A stretch of 24,952 nucleotides of DNA from JAYWIG01 sp043789035 (GCA_043789035.1 JAYWIG010000341.1:1-24952); one strand, 5' to 3'. Shown: positions 15,476-23,928, counted from the first letter of the stretch. Numbers and translations are program-made. The notes: generated by a model not told the origin, from the letters alone.

Positions 15476-15700
15476 CTAAATGTTAACTGAGTCTAACCCA
15501 GCAATATCGGTATCTGAACGAATCGCCCTAGCAGCGTCGATACATTTTTCAATAACGCTCTGGTTGCCCACTTGGTTGGCTAACAACATTACGAGGCGAG
15601 CGTTAAACTCAAAGCTTTGCTTCTCGTCTAAGCCAAAGTGAGCATCTAGCCAATACTCATAGAAGCCATCTGGGTCTGTAAGTTCTAAATTTGTTTTCAT
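15476..15700 (-). CDS. DUF2783-type small protein
   Basis: This 74-residue acidic protein resembles the DUF2783 family: DPDGFYEYWLDAHFGLDE, FNARLVMLLANQVGN, then a helical C-terminus. Its start overlaps the stop of the FAD monooxygenase by four bases (ATGA). Members of this family are typically found next to such flavoprotein hydroxylases, suggesting an accessory role or a shared complex. No catalytic motif is visible and the function is unknown. Confidence 0.7.
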   Translation of the reverse strand: MKTNLELTDPDGFYEYWLDAHFGLDEKQSFEFNARLVMLLANQVGNQSVIEKCIDAARAIRSDTDIAGLDSVNI

Positions 15701-17475
15701 GCAGCTACTTTTTGCGATGCAACTGTTTTTAGCCCAAGACTTAAAAGTTGTTCTTCAATAGCGTTAAGATCCAAAAGGCCGGCTCCATACAAATCCGGGC
15801 GCAGCAGGCCCAACTGCTCAGCGAATCCCCCACCGGCTGTGATGCCAAAATCATAAATCAATCGGGCGTAGTTTGTTTCTGAGACAACAACTTTTTGCCA
15901 AACTGTAAGTTGAGAGAGATTGTCACTGTGCGCGTTGCTATCCCCTTCACTGAGCAACAAAATTGGTTGTGTCGAAAATTGCTCAACGAGATAGGCTTCG
16001 CTAAGGCCTCGTTTTAACGCAGCATTTTGCGCGTCCAATGAGAAAGCAATAAGCAACGGTCGGTAATGATGCTTTTCGACGATCGACATCAAATCGGTAA
16101 ATCCATTAAAAGGTTGTACCGCACAGTTTTGAATCGGGACGCTAGCTTTGCCTGATACACATAGCGGCTTTTCGCGATAGGTATTAGCGGTTGAAAGTCT
16201 GCCGGTATTAACGAGTGCGCGCGCAAATGGAAATTTCTTTGCAAGTTCAATCACCGCATTTCTAGTCATTTTTTCAACCGGTGTTCTAGGAGAAAGAAAT
16301 CTCGCGGTTCGGTTAGTGATTTGAATATTGATTTGAGCACCTTCCCGTCGCTCATCGCTGTAAGAGTCCAAAATACCCTCGTGAGCTTTTCCTTCAAGGA
16401 CAGACGCTAACTTCCAAACCAAATTGTCAGCGTCCTGAATGGCGCTGTTACCGCCTCTAGCACCAAACGGGCTCATTACATGGGCGCAGTCGCCTACGAA
16501 AAAGATTCTGTCCTTACGAAACGTTTCAAGTAGATGGCTTCTATACGCATACGGCCCTACCCATATGAGTTCGAATTCAACATCTTCGCCCAGATGACGC
16601 TTCAATCTTTCGGCAACCACCTCAGGGCTACTGACATACTCTGGGTCGGCATCTGGCTGCATTTGATAATCAAGCCGCCATACATCATCAGCCATCAGGT
16701 GTTGCCAGACAGCTTTATCATCATTAAAAGGGGCTTCAATCCAAGTCCAACGCTCAACAGGTTTTTTGTCTTTGAATCGAACATCCGAAATGCACCATCG
16801 ATCGACGCCGAGTGATTGCTCTACTTTCAAGCCGCTGGCTTCACGTATCGGGCTTCGCAAGCCACTGGCATCGATAAGCCACTTAGCCTTACATTGATAA
16901 CTGCCTTGTGGCGTTTCAATATCGAGCAGCACATGATTAACGAATTGCTCAACTTTTTTTACTCGACTTTGCCAGCGAACTTTCGAAACTCCGAGCTCTT
17001 GAAGTCGATCGGCCAAAAACCACTCAAGATAAAACTGCTGCAAATTAATAAAGGGTGGCTGCTCGGAAACATTATGGCTTTCCTGCTTTGCCAGATCGAA
17101 CTCATAAACGATATCGTCACCAGCAAGCGTTTTGCCAACCGACCACTCAACGCCTTTTGCTTTTATGCGGTCATAAATGCCCAGCCGTCGAAAAACTTCC
17201 AGACTCTTCTGTGCATAGCAAATACCACGACTTGATGCACCCTTTACACCCACGGTATCGTCTTCGTCTATAACAATTGCGGCAATTCCCCGAAGCGCGA
17301 AATCGCAAGCGGCAGTAAGACCAGCTAAACCGGCTCCAACGATGACGACAGGGTGAGTAGGATGATCGCTAATTAAAGGAATTGCGAGTTCGGGCGGCAC
17401 CTCAAACGCGTAGGTAGGTAACTCATACCCCGTGCCAGCCGAAGGGTTTAGTGCCTTGGTTTTTTCATAACCCAC
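15697..17475 (-). CDS. FAD-dependent aromatic hydroxylase (PheA/MhpA-like monooxygenase)
   Basis: The 592-residue protein is a class A flavoprotein monooxygenase that hydroxylates aromatic rings using NAD(P)H and O2. The FAD-binding GxGxxG is at 47-52 (VVIVGAGLAG). The DASG motif lies at 202-205. The second FAD motif, FFVGDCAHVMSPFGARGGN, spans 325-343 and is followed by DADNLVWKLA. The C-terminal 150 or so residues resemble the thioredoxin-like tail of phenol and 3-hydroxyphenylpropionate hydroxylases. GTG at 17475 is the start, with AGGTG just upstream. It leads a leftward run with DUF2783 and a TRAP transporter, and a LysR gene lies 67 bases upstream. The substrate is probably a phenolic acid; no ring-cleavage gene is present. 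Confidence 0.87.
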   Translation of the reverse strand: MGYEKTKALNPSAGTGYELPTYAFEVPPELAIPLISDHPTHPVVIVGAGLAGLTAACDFALRGIAAIVIDEDDTVGVKGASSRGICYAQKSLEVFRRLGIYDRIKAKGVEWSVGKTLAGDDIVYEFDLAKQESHNVSEQPPFINLQQFYLEWFLADRLQELGVSKVRWQSRVKKVEQFVNHVLLDIETPQGSYQCKAKWLIDASGLRSPIREASGLKVEQSLGVDRWCISDVRFKDKKPVERWTWIEAPFNDDKAVWQHLMADDVWRLDYQMQPDADPEYVSSPEVVAERLKRHLGEDVEFELIWVGPYAYRSHLLETFRKDRIFFVGDCAHVMSPFGARGGNSAIQDADNLVWKLASVLEGKAHEGILDSYSDERREGAQINIQITNRTARFLSPRTPVEKMTRNAVIELAKKFPFARALVNTGRLSTANTYREKPLCVSGKASVPIQNCAVQPFNGFTDLMSIVEKHHYRPLLIAFSLDAQNAALKRGLSEAYLVEQFSTQPILLLSEGDSNAHSDNLSQLTVWQKVVVSETNYARLIYDFGITAGGGFAEQLGLLRPDLYGAGLLDLNAIEEQLLSLGLKTVASQKVAA

Positions 17476-17476
17476 A

Positions 17477-17507
17477 AATTCACCTAATCGTAATTAATTC
17501 ACCTAAT
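17477..17507. repeat. Tandem 12-bp direct repeat upstream of the FAD monooxygenase
   Basis: AATTCACCTAAT occurs at 17477-17488 and again at 17496-17507, a 19-base period. On the coding strand the first copy includes the ribosome-binding site of the monooxygenase. The arrangement could be a tandem regulator site or a small duplication; the nearby LysR protein is a candidate binder. Confidence 0.4.
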
Positions 17508-17542
17508 GATAACAATCAGGTCGAAAAACCTATAGGACCTCT

Positions 17543-18451
17543 TCAGACTAGGGATGATTTATCGACGCCCGGAATCATTAGCTCAATAAAGCTGAGGGCA
17601 TAACCCCTCAAAAAGGTATCTCTGCGCATTGTGAGCTTGGTTTGATTTTTACCGAAAAGCCGACCTACAGGCGCACCAACCAAACCTTTGTCCCTGACCG
17701 GATCAAATGCCATGGAAGCCAAAATTCCTACCCCTAAGCCAACACCGACATAGGTTTTGATGACATCGGAGTCAATCGCAGATAAAACAATATCTGGGTT
17801 TAAACCCGCGTCTCTAAACGCTTTATCAATCTTTCTGCGCCCTGTGAACTCTTCTACGTAAGTGACCAATGGATATCGAGCAAGGTCGTTAAGAGTCAAT
17901 TCATTTATCCGCTGCGCTAGTGGATGCTTTGCTGGAAAAACCACCCAATGTTCCCATTCAAACGCTTGTAAGGTCCGCAACTCTGGATAGTCATCAGCAA
18001 CCTCTGTGGCGATGGCAAAGTCTACTTCGCGATCTAGCGCCATCTTGGTAATTTGTTTCGGGCTGCCTTGTAGTAAAGTAAATCGCACAGCTGGGTAGCG
18101 CTTACAGAAGACTTTTACAAGTTCTGGAAGTACATAACGTGCTTGAGTGTGGGTTGTCGCAATTCGAAGCTCGCCAGAATCACGAGCCCGAAATTCCGCT
18201 CCAACTTGCTCAATTGCTTGCAACTCGCCGACAACTCTTTCGACCCTTTGAGCGACCGCCATCCCAGCATCGCTAAATCCTAAAATACGCTTACCGTGAC
18301 GCTTAAACAGAAGCACACCAAGCTCTGTTTCAAGTTCACTTACGCTTCTAGATAACGCAGGCTGCGAAGTACCAAGGGCCTTAGCAGCGGAGGTAAGGCT
18401 GAACTGATTTTTAGCAATCTCTCGAATTACCCGTAACTGTTGAAGATTCAT
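17543..18451 (-). CDS. cysB: CysB-type LysR transcriptional regulator
   Basis: The 302-residue LysR regulator has an N-terminal winged helix-turn-helix (FSLTSAAKALGTSQPALSRSVSELETELG, roughly 17-45). Its effector domain carries CysB/Cbl hallmarks: ATTHTQARYVLPE, LLQGSPKQI, VDFAIATE, PLVTYVEEFTGR and DSDVIKTYVGVGLGVGILASM. CysB responds to sulfur status and activates sulfate or sulfonate assimilation genes. The frame continues upstream to an ATG at 18478 and GTG at 18481, but MNLQQLR at 18451 is the family start. It is followed by an aromatic hydroxylase operon rather than sulfur genes, so it may control that operon, sulfur genes elsewhere, or both. A terminator-like hairpin sits immediately before the start codon. 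Confidence 0.85.
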   Translation of the reverse strand: MNLQQLRVIREIAKNQFSLTSAAKALGTSQPALSRSVSELETELGVLLFKRHGKRILGFSDAGMAVAQRVERVVGELQAIEQVGAEFRARDSGELRIATTHTQARYVLPELVKVFCKRYPAVRFTLLQGSPKQITKMALDREVDFAIATEVADDYPELRTLQAFEWEHWVVFPAKHPLAQRINELTLNDLARYPLVTYVEEFTGRRKIDKAFRDAGLNPDIVLSAIDSDVIKTYVGVGLGVGILASMAFDPVRDKGLVGAPVGRLFGKNQTKLTMRRDTFLRGYALSFIELMIPGVDKSSLV

Positions 18452-18459
18452 AGCTCTAC

Positions 18460-18489
18460 AAAAAGAAAAGGCGTACATCACTGTACGCC
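18460..18489 (-). terminator. Rho-independent terminator-like hairpin before cysB
   Basis: On the minus strand GGCGTAC-N6-GTACGCC forms a perfect 7-bp stem (18489-18470), followed by TTTTCTTTTT (18469-18460). It could end the lptF-lptG-cbiX transcript. It lies only eight bases before the cysB ATG, so it may instead act in the cysB leader. Confidence 0.7.
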
Positions 18490-18508
18490 CTAAATAGCAG
18501 CAGAGCTG

Positions 18509-18524
18509 CCTCTCCTCCTCCTCG
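18509..18524 (-). other. Purine-rich GAGGAGGAGGAG tract in the cysB leader
   Basis: On the minus strand this tract contains repeated AGGAGG-type sequences that would pair well with 16S rRNA. It lies about 60 bases before the cysB start with no suitable start codon at normal spacing. A short inverted repeat (GGCAGC and GCTGC region) follows it. It could be a standby ribosome site or part of a leader structure; the function is not established. Confidence 0.3.
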
Positions 18525-18600
18525 AAATCTGATTGTCTATCTTAAGAAAACAACACTGTTACAACGGAGTGTATCGAAAGCTTTACGGAGCGTCCAGTGC

Positions 18601-18966
18601 TTATTCCAAATCATTTAAAAAACTTTGACTTATTGCCGATATGACATCGGTTCTATCACCAAGCGCACGTTTTTGTGAGATTTTTAACATCGGATATTGT
18701 TCAGATATGTCTGCCAAAATTGCCGGCAAATCATTCATTAGATGCCCGGCGCCTGCCAGAAATACTGGCATGACCGCGACATGTGTCACTCCGGCTTGTG
18801 CAAACTCTGCACACTTTTCAAGTAACGAAGGCTTTAGAAACTCTAGGAAAGCCAAGCCCACAAGAGTGTTAGTGTTCGCGCGCATTTCGGTCGCTATCGC
18901 CTCCATCGGCAAGGCCCAAGCAGGGTTCCTAGCGCCATGCCCAAACAAAACTACTGCGTATGTCAT
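18601..18966 (-). CDS. cbiX: Short CbiX-type sirohydrochlorin chelatase
   Basis: The 121-residue protein matches the short CbiX form, which inserts a divalent metal into sirohydrochlorin (cobalt for cobalamin, or iron for siroheme). The two metal-binding histidines expected for the family are present: His10 in LFGHGARNP and His75 in FLAGAGHLMNDLP. Its ATG overlaps the lptG stop in an ATGA junction, so it is translated with the lptFG transcript. Siroheme is the cofactor of sulfite and nitrite reductases, which links it conceptually to the neighbouring CysB-type regulator. Confidence 0.87.
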   Translation of the reverse strand: MTYAVVLFGHGARNPAWALPMEAIATEMRANTNTLVGLAFLEFLKPSLLEKCAEFAQAGVTHVAVMPVFLAGAGHLMNDLPAILADISEQYPMLKISQKRALGDRTDVISAISQSFLNDLE

Positions 18967-20084
18967 GTTCTATCCACCCAAGCCAATAATCCTGTGGCAA
19001 TTAAGAGCGCTACCAGCGGTGGCGCCGCGACTGTAAAAAATGGTGGCCAGGTATTCAACAAACCTAAGTGCGAGAACAATCCGTTCATAAAATGAAACCC
19101 TATACCCAACATAATTCCCGCGAATACCTTAATCCCAATACCCCCTGCACGTGCTTGCAAATACGCAAACGGCAGCGCTAAAAACATCATTACAACAGCT
19201 GCTAAGGGATAGATGAGTTTCTTCCACATTGCAATTTCATAACGGCTGGCGTTCTGCTTATTTTCGTGAAGATGTTGAACATATTGCACCAGAGACAAAG
19301 CCGACATCCTAGATGGGTCGACAAGTAAGACTGTAAAAATATCAGGGTTCAACTCGGACAACCATTCGTGCTCCGAGAACAAGCGCTCGTTGGCGCCTAG
19401 TGTGAGCGAACTCGACAAATTACTGTTAGTCATCACGGTAGACTTTCCTTTGCCGAAGCGCCATTTCTTACCGCCAACGAATCGCGCTGATTCGGTTTCA
19501 ATTAATTCTTTTAGTCGAAAATCGCGGTCAAACTCAAACACACGAACATCAACCAATTGACCTTCAGTACTGACTTCTCCAACGTTTACAAACCGCAATG
19601 AAACGTCGCCATCAATTGCAATCGTGTCTTTCAGCCAAACTCCCGATCGAAACTGGCCGACTGCACCAGCGCCCATTGAGGTTAACCTTACTTTTTGAGC
19701 TAACCGCTCCGAAGGTGGAGCAACAACTTCGCCGACAAAGATCGTAAAGAAAGAAAAGCACAATCCTAAAATGAAGATCGGAATGAGCGCGTTTTTTCGC
19801 CCCAATCCAGCAGCTCGCATTGCCGTAAACTCTGAATTTGCAGCCAATTGTGAGAGGGCATAAATAGAACCGATTAAACAAGCAATTGGCATTATCTCGT
19901 AAATATGGCTTGGCACCTGCAAAGCCACGAAGGCTACAGCGTGTTGAACCTTATATCCATTTTTACCGACGTCATCGAGCTCGTTGATGAAGTCGAAAAA
20001 GGCAAAAAGAACAATAAAACCAATCAACACGGAAATGACTGCAACTGCGATGTTTCTCGACAGATAGCGGCTAACAATATTCAT
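18963..20084 (-). CDS. lptG: LPS export ABC transporter permease LptG
   Basis: The 373-residue inner-membrane protein is one of the two permeases of the LptB2FG complex that extracts lipopolysaccharide from the inner membrane. It begins MNIVSRYLSRNIAVAVISVLIG-like, with DFINELDDVG, PIACLIGSIYALSQLAANSEFTAMRAAG and a periplasmic beta-rich domain (about residues 125-270). Three C-terminal membrane segments follow, including KKLIYPLAAVVMMFLALPFAY. It lies six bases after the lptF stop and overlaps cbiX. There is little ribosome-binding site, consistent with coupling to lptF. Confidence 0.95.
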   Translation of the reverse strand: MNIVSRYLSRNIAVAVISVLIGFIVLFAFFDFINELDDVGKNGYKVQHAVAFVALQVPSHIYEIMPIACLIGSIYALSQLAANSEFTAMRAAGLGRKNALIPIFILGLCFSFFTIFVGEVVAPPSERLAQKVRLTSMGAGAVGQFRSGVWLKDTIAIDGDVSLRFVNVGEVSTEGQLVDVRVFEFDRDFRLKELIETESARFVGGKKWRFGKGKSTVMTNSNLSSSLTLGANERLFSEHEWLSELNPDIFTVLLVDPSRMSALSLVQYVQHLHENKQNASRYEIAMWKKLIYPLAAVVMMFLALPFAYLQARAGGIGIKVFAGIMLGIGFHFMNGLFSHLGLLNTWPPFFTVAAPPLVALLIATGLLAWVDRT

Positions 20085-20089
20085 GATAA

Positions 20090-21214
20090 CTAAGCGCTTT
20101 GCATTGAATTTGCTCGGCGCTTAACTCGCCAGTTTCGTCGCCACCACGCAAATGCCGTATATAGAACAAGCTTTCGATAGAAAAGAAATAGCCCCACCGT
20201 AAATGCAAGTAAATGAACAGCCCACACACCAACTTCAAACTGCAGTCGACCTTGGGCGATCCAAGCTTGAGTCAACGAAAGCAGATTGTTATAAAGTACA
20301 TAGAATAAACCCGCCAAAATCAAATTTACCGAGCGCCCTGCCCTAGGATTAAAGGCTGCGAAGGGGATAGCTAGAACTGCTAGGATAACGGCGGAAATAG
20401 GCAAGCTAATACGCCAATGCAGCTCAGCTAAATGGCGCTCCGTCGGCGTACGTATCAGTTCCCAAGTACTTTTAACTTTTGCAGAATCATCATTGAGTGA
20501 CACCTGCTTCGGTTGGAGCCTAATTCCGTAGCGTTCAAATTCTGTAAGTCGAAACTCGGGCTGTCCTTTTGTACCGTCATATCGACGCCCTTGCTCCAGT
20601 ACTAAAAACCTATCTCCGTTAGGACTATTTTCAATTTGCCCAGCTTTTGAAACGACTACTACCGTGCCTTTAATAGATTCTTGGGTAACAAATACGTTCT
20701 TCACCTCGTTGTGTTCTTCATTCATTGACTCTACAAAAAAGACACGATTCGTCGACGCGGACTCCCTGAACTGCCCGGCTGAAATTTGAGATATATCTTC
20801 CCGTTGCGAAAATCGTTGCCTAAACTCACTACTTTGCAAATTTGCCCAAGGTGCGACGATAAAGGCCAGCGCTGCAACCAACAAGGCAAATGGCAAAGCG
20901 AACATCAATACAGTAGGCAAAACCGATAACAAGCTTTGGCCACTTGCGAACCAAATCACCATTTCCGAGTCTCTGAATGCCCGCGTTAAGGACATGAGAA
21001 TCGCCAAAAAAAGCGTAAGCGCCAAAACCACCGGTAAAAAATTTATCGCCGAGAAAGCTATTAACGGCATAACACTCGCGGTATCGACGGAGCCACCCGC
21101 TGCTCGGCCGAGCAAACGAATAAGCGTTGTTGTCACCATAATGGTGAATAAAGTCGTAAACACGATGCCGGCTAGACTGGCAAAGTCTCTGCGGAAGGTC
21201 TTCTTAAAAATCAT
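20090..21214 (-). CDS. lptF: LPS export ABC transporter permease LptF
   Basis: The 374-residue partner of LptG has the same architecture: N-terminal membrane segments (FASLAGIVFTTLFTIMVTT, INFLPVVLALTLFLAILMSLTRAFRDSEM), a periplasmic jellyroll-like domain and a C-terminal trio beginning LHWRISLPISAVILAVLAIPFAAFNPRAGR. The frame runs upstream to 21301, but MIFKKTFRRDF at 21214 is the family start. It diverges from pepA with a 160-base gap, a pairing that is very common in beta- and gammaproteobacteria. Confidence 0.95.
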   Translation of the reverse strand: MIFKKTFRRDFASLAGIVFTTLFTIMVTTTLIRLLGRAAGGSVDTASVMPLIAFSAINFLPVVLALTLFLAILMSLTRAFRDSEMVIWFASGQSLLSVLPTVLMFALPFALLVAALAFIVAPWANLQSSEFRQRFSQREDISQISAGQFRESASTNRVFFVESMNEEHNEVKNVFVTQESIKGTVVVVSKAGQIENSPNGDRFLVLEQGRRYDGTKGQPEFRLTEFERYGIRLQPKQVSLNDDSAKVKSTWELIRTPTERHLAELHWRISLPISAVILAVLAIPFAAFNPRAGRSVNLILAGLFYVLYNNLLSLTQAWIAQGRLQFEVGVWAVHLLAFTVGLFLFYRKLVLYTAFAWWRRNWRVKRRANSMQSA

Positions 21215-21374
21215 GAATAAAGAACAAAGCGGTGTGTTTCCGAGGCGAAAGAGACCAGTGCGGCATAGGTGCTCACATATAATGGACGTAACGAGCTGCA
21301 TCTTCGGATACTCGTACTTAATTTGTACTTTGAATACTCCTCAATTCCACTGACCATTTTACCGGCCTACCGAT

Positions 21375-22925
21375 ATGAAATTTAGCACAACCCTCATTGA
21401 CATCTCAAAAAAGCCTTTTACGGCGAAGAATCGTTTCGAGTGCTTGGTTGTTCCGATTCACCAATCTTTTGGAGAGACGCAACTCAGCCCCTTCGGACAG
21501 TTACTAGATAACGAATATTCTGAGCAGCTGTCGAGCGCGATCAAAGCTGGTGATATCGGGAAAAAAGTCGGCCATACCTTGTTACTCCGCTTGGGTAAAG
21601 GAAATGCCACAGGCTTGAACGCTAGTCGAATAATTTTGGTCAACATGGGCCCGGTTGAAAAAAACAATGAAGTGAGTGTTTCAGAGAAGAGCTTTCTCAC
21701 GGCTAGCAAAGCCGCTATAAAAGCCGCCATGGAGTTAGGATGCAAAACCTTAAGCAGCGCCCTAAATGAAGTGCTTGTGGCTACCAAAGACGATGCATGG
21801 AAAACTCAAACACAAGTCGTTACTATTGAAGAAGCTCATTACAAATTCATTCAATTAAAGTCAGCGACAGCACCGAAAGCACCTGCTTCCAACATTGTTT
21901 CAATGGAATTCGTCAATACAAATGGTGCAAGTCATGCTTTGGCGGCAAAAGGCATAAAAATCGGTGAAGCTATTTCTGCAGGTATCAACATTGCAAAAAC
22001 TCTAGGTAATTTACCAGGCAATTTTTGCACCCCAACGCATTTAGCCAAAGAGGCTCAGCGCATTGGCAAAGAGCTCAAGTTCAAAGTGGAGATTCTTGAG
22101 CGCAAACAAATTCAAGCACTTAAGATGGGCTCGTTTCTTTCTGTGGCTCAGGGTTCTACAGAGCCTCCGAAGCTTATCGTCATGCAATATCAAGGTGCAA
22201 GTGCGAAAGAGGCACCGATTGCATTGGTAGGTAAAGGCATCACGTTTGATACGGGTGGCATTTCACTCAAGCCTGGCGCTGAAATGGACGAAATGAAGTT
22301 TGATATGTGCGGTGCCGCGTCGGTCATCGGAACTTTCCAAGCAATTGCTCAGATGAAACTGAAAGTCAATGTTATTGGAGTAATCCCAGCATGCGAAAAC
22401 ATGCCTAGCGGCACAGCAACCCGACCTGGCGATATATTCACAAGTATGTCGGGCCAGACTATTGAGGTACTTAATACCGATGCGGAAGGCCGCTTGGTAC
22501 TTTGCGATGCGCTTACCTTTGTGAAACGCTTCAAACCAACTGCAATCGTCGACATCGCGACCCTTACTGGTGCCTGCATTATTGCTTTAGGTCATCATCA
22601 TTCTGGCCTTTTCTCGAACACCGATGCCCTTGCAAATGAATTGCTAGATGCAGGTAGGCAATCAGGTGATACCTGCTGGCGCATGCCGCTGGGCGAAGAA
22701 TATGCTGATTTACTCAAATCAAACTTTGCTGATATTGCCAACATTGGCGGACGAGCCGGTGGCTCAATTACGGCAGCATGCTTTTTAGAAAAGTTTGTTG
22801 ACGGACAAGAGTGGGCTCACCTTGACATCGCAGGCACGGCATGGAAATCTGGTGCGGCAAAGGGATCGACTGGTCGACCAGTACCGCTACTAGTGCAGTT
22901 TATTTCGCAGCGAGCAGCGGGCTAG
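21375..22925 (+). CDS. pepA: Leucyl aminopeptidase PepA
   Basis: The 516-residue M17 cytosol aminopeptidase removes N-terminal amino acids using two metal ions. Expected ligands and catalytic residues are visible: Lys287 and Asp292 in GKGITFDTGG, Lys299 in SLKPG, Asp310 in MKFDMCGAA, Asp369, Glu371 and Arg373 in the signature NTDAEGRL. The NLPGN stretch (212-216) marks the domain junction. E. coli PepA also binds DNA; whether this one does is unknown. Ribosome-binding site is weak. holC follows eight bases after the stop, and the operon probably continues to valS. Confidence 0.96.
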   Translation: MKFSTTLIDISKKPFTAKNRFECLVVPIHQSFGETQLSPFGQLLDNEYSEQLSSAIKAGDIGKKVGHTLLLRLGKGNATGLNASRIILVNMGPVEKNNEVSVSEKSFLTASKAAIKAAMELGCKTLSSALNEVLVATKDDAWKTQTQVVTIEEAHYKFIQLKSATAPKAPASNIVSMEFVNTNGASHALAAKGIKIGEAISAGINIAKTLGNLPGNFCTPTHLAKEAQRIGKELKFKVEILERKQIQALKMGSFLSVAQGSTEPPKLIVMQYQGASAKEAPIALVGKGITFDTGGISLKPGAEMDEMKFDMCGAASVIGTFQAIAQMKLKVNVIGVIPACENMPSGTATRPGDIFTSMSGQTIEVLNTDAEGRLVLCDALTFVKRFKPTAIVDIATLTGACIIALGHHHSGLFSNTDALANELLDAGRQSGDTCWRMPLGEEYADLLKSNFADIANIGGRAGGSITAACFLEKFVDGQEWAHLDIAGTAWKSGAAKGSTGRPVPLLVQFISQRAAG

Positions 22926-22933
22926 ATTCGCGG

Positions 22934-23368
22934 ATGACAAGAATAGATTTTCATTTCAATGTCAGTAATCCCGAAAACTATATTTGTCGATTGCTACGAA
23001 AAGTCTATCGTGCAGATCAACGGGCTGTGTTTTTTTCTCCTGATCAGGTTTTAGTTAAAGCAATCGATGCTGGTCTTTGGGCACTTTCCGAAGTAGATTT
23101 CATCCCACATATTCATCTTGACGAAGGTACTCACGACTTATCGGAAGTTATCGAGCCCATCGTACTTTTACACCAAGAACTAGAAACACCGCATTGTGAT
23201 ATTTTGATCTCAGGCTCCAACGAAACACCCAATTTTTTTGGCCGGTTCGAGCGCTTAATTGAAATTGTTAGCCCAGAAATTTCCGTTCGTGAAAAAGCTC
23301 GCGAGCGTTGGCGTTGGTATAAAGACAGAGGCTACGGAATTCAAACATTCGATGCAGCAAAAAAATGA
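22934..23368 (+). CDS. holC: DNA polymerase III chi subunit (HolC)
   Basis: The 144-residue protein matches HolC, the chi subunit of the clamp-loader complex that contacts single-stranded DNA-binding protein. Visible features are MTRIDFHFNVSNPENYICRLLRKVYRA at the N-terminus, LWALSEVDFIPH, the PIVLL strand and a C-terminal RFERLIEIV...VREKARERWRWYKDRGYGI helix-rich end. The frame stays open upstream into pepA, but ATG at 22934 gives the family length. It lies between pepA and valS as usual in these bacteria, and its stop overlaps the next gene by four bases. Confidence 0.92.
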   Translation: MTRIDFHFNVSNPENYICRLLRKVYRADQRAVFFSPDQVLVKAIDAGLWALSEVDFIPHIHLDEGTHDLSEVIEPIVLLHQELETPHCDILISGSNETPNFFGRFERLIEIVSPEISVREKARERWRWYKDRGYGIQTFDAAKK

Positions 23369-23871
23369 CAGACCCTAACGAAATAGAACGCATTATGCAG
23401 GTGCTCAGAGATCGCGCTGGGATTCGCGACGATTCAAACTTTGACGCGCAAAAGCTCGACTCCTCAAAAGTCGAGAATACCAATGCAACTTCGCCGGTTG
23501 AATTTAATGAAAACGTCACTTTAGTCACCCTGCCTGACGACAATATTCCAATGTTGACAGAAGTTGTGCAAGTGCCGAGATACTCGAAAACTGAACTGCC
23601 AAAAGCTATCGATGATGTACAGTTTTCTGCACTCTCTGATCGCGTGGAGCATAACGTAATGGAACGCATACTTAGGCATTCAGAACAGTTGCTTGATGCA
23701 AGATTAAAAGACGATTTAGCACCCATATTACAACGCGCAGCGGAGACACTAGTTGCCGACCTTAAGACTACTCTTTCACAATCGATTAGGGACATGGTGA
23801 GCAACGCAGTTGCTGACGAACTTACCCGACTGCAGTCTGAGATTACTTTCGGAAAGCACCCGTCTGATTAA
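23365..23871 (+). CDS. DUF2486-like protein between holC and valS
   Basis: This 168-residue acidic protein has no catalytic motif I can see. It starts in an ATGA overlap with holC. A short conserved-looking segment, IPMLTEVVQVPRY (residues 61-73), is followed by a predicted amphipathic helical C-terminal half (SDRVEHNVMERILRHSEQLLDARLKDDL and onward), likely coiled. Position and the IPxLTEVV motif fit the DUF2486-type proteins seen between holC and valS in Burkholderiales. Function is unknown. Confidence 0.7.
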   Translation: MTDPNEIERIMQVLRDRAGIRDDSNFDAQKLDSSKVENTNATSPVEFNENVTLVTLPDDNIPMLTEVVQVPRYSKTELPKAIDDVQFSALSDRVEHNVMERILRHSEQLLDARLKDDLAPILQRAAETLVADLKTTLSQSIRDMVSNAVADELTRLQSEITFGKHPSD

Positions 23872-23928
23872 TTCGCAACGCCGAACCGCATTAAATTTTT
23901 CCTAGATTCCCAATTTATCCTGAACAAA

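Noticed and set aside
21277..21282. Perfect TATAAT on the plus strand in the lptF-pepA gap as a pepA promoter.
   Set aside because: No -35-like hexamer lies at 16-18 bases upstream, and the resulting leader would be long; a chance match is possible.
21314..21330. Direct repeat GTACTT at 21314-21319 and 21325-21330 as a regulator site.
   Set aside because: Six-base repeats in AT-rich DNA are expected by chance and no regulator is implicated.
23268..23804. A 178-codon open frame on the minus strand.
   Set aside because: It lies opposite holC and the DUF2486-like gene, has a serine/cysteine-rich composition typical of an antisense shadow and resembles no known family.
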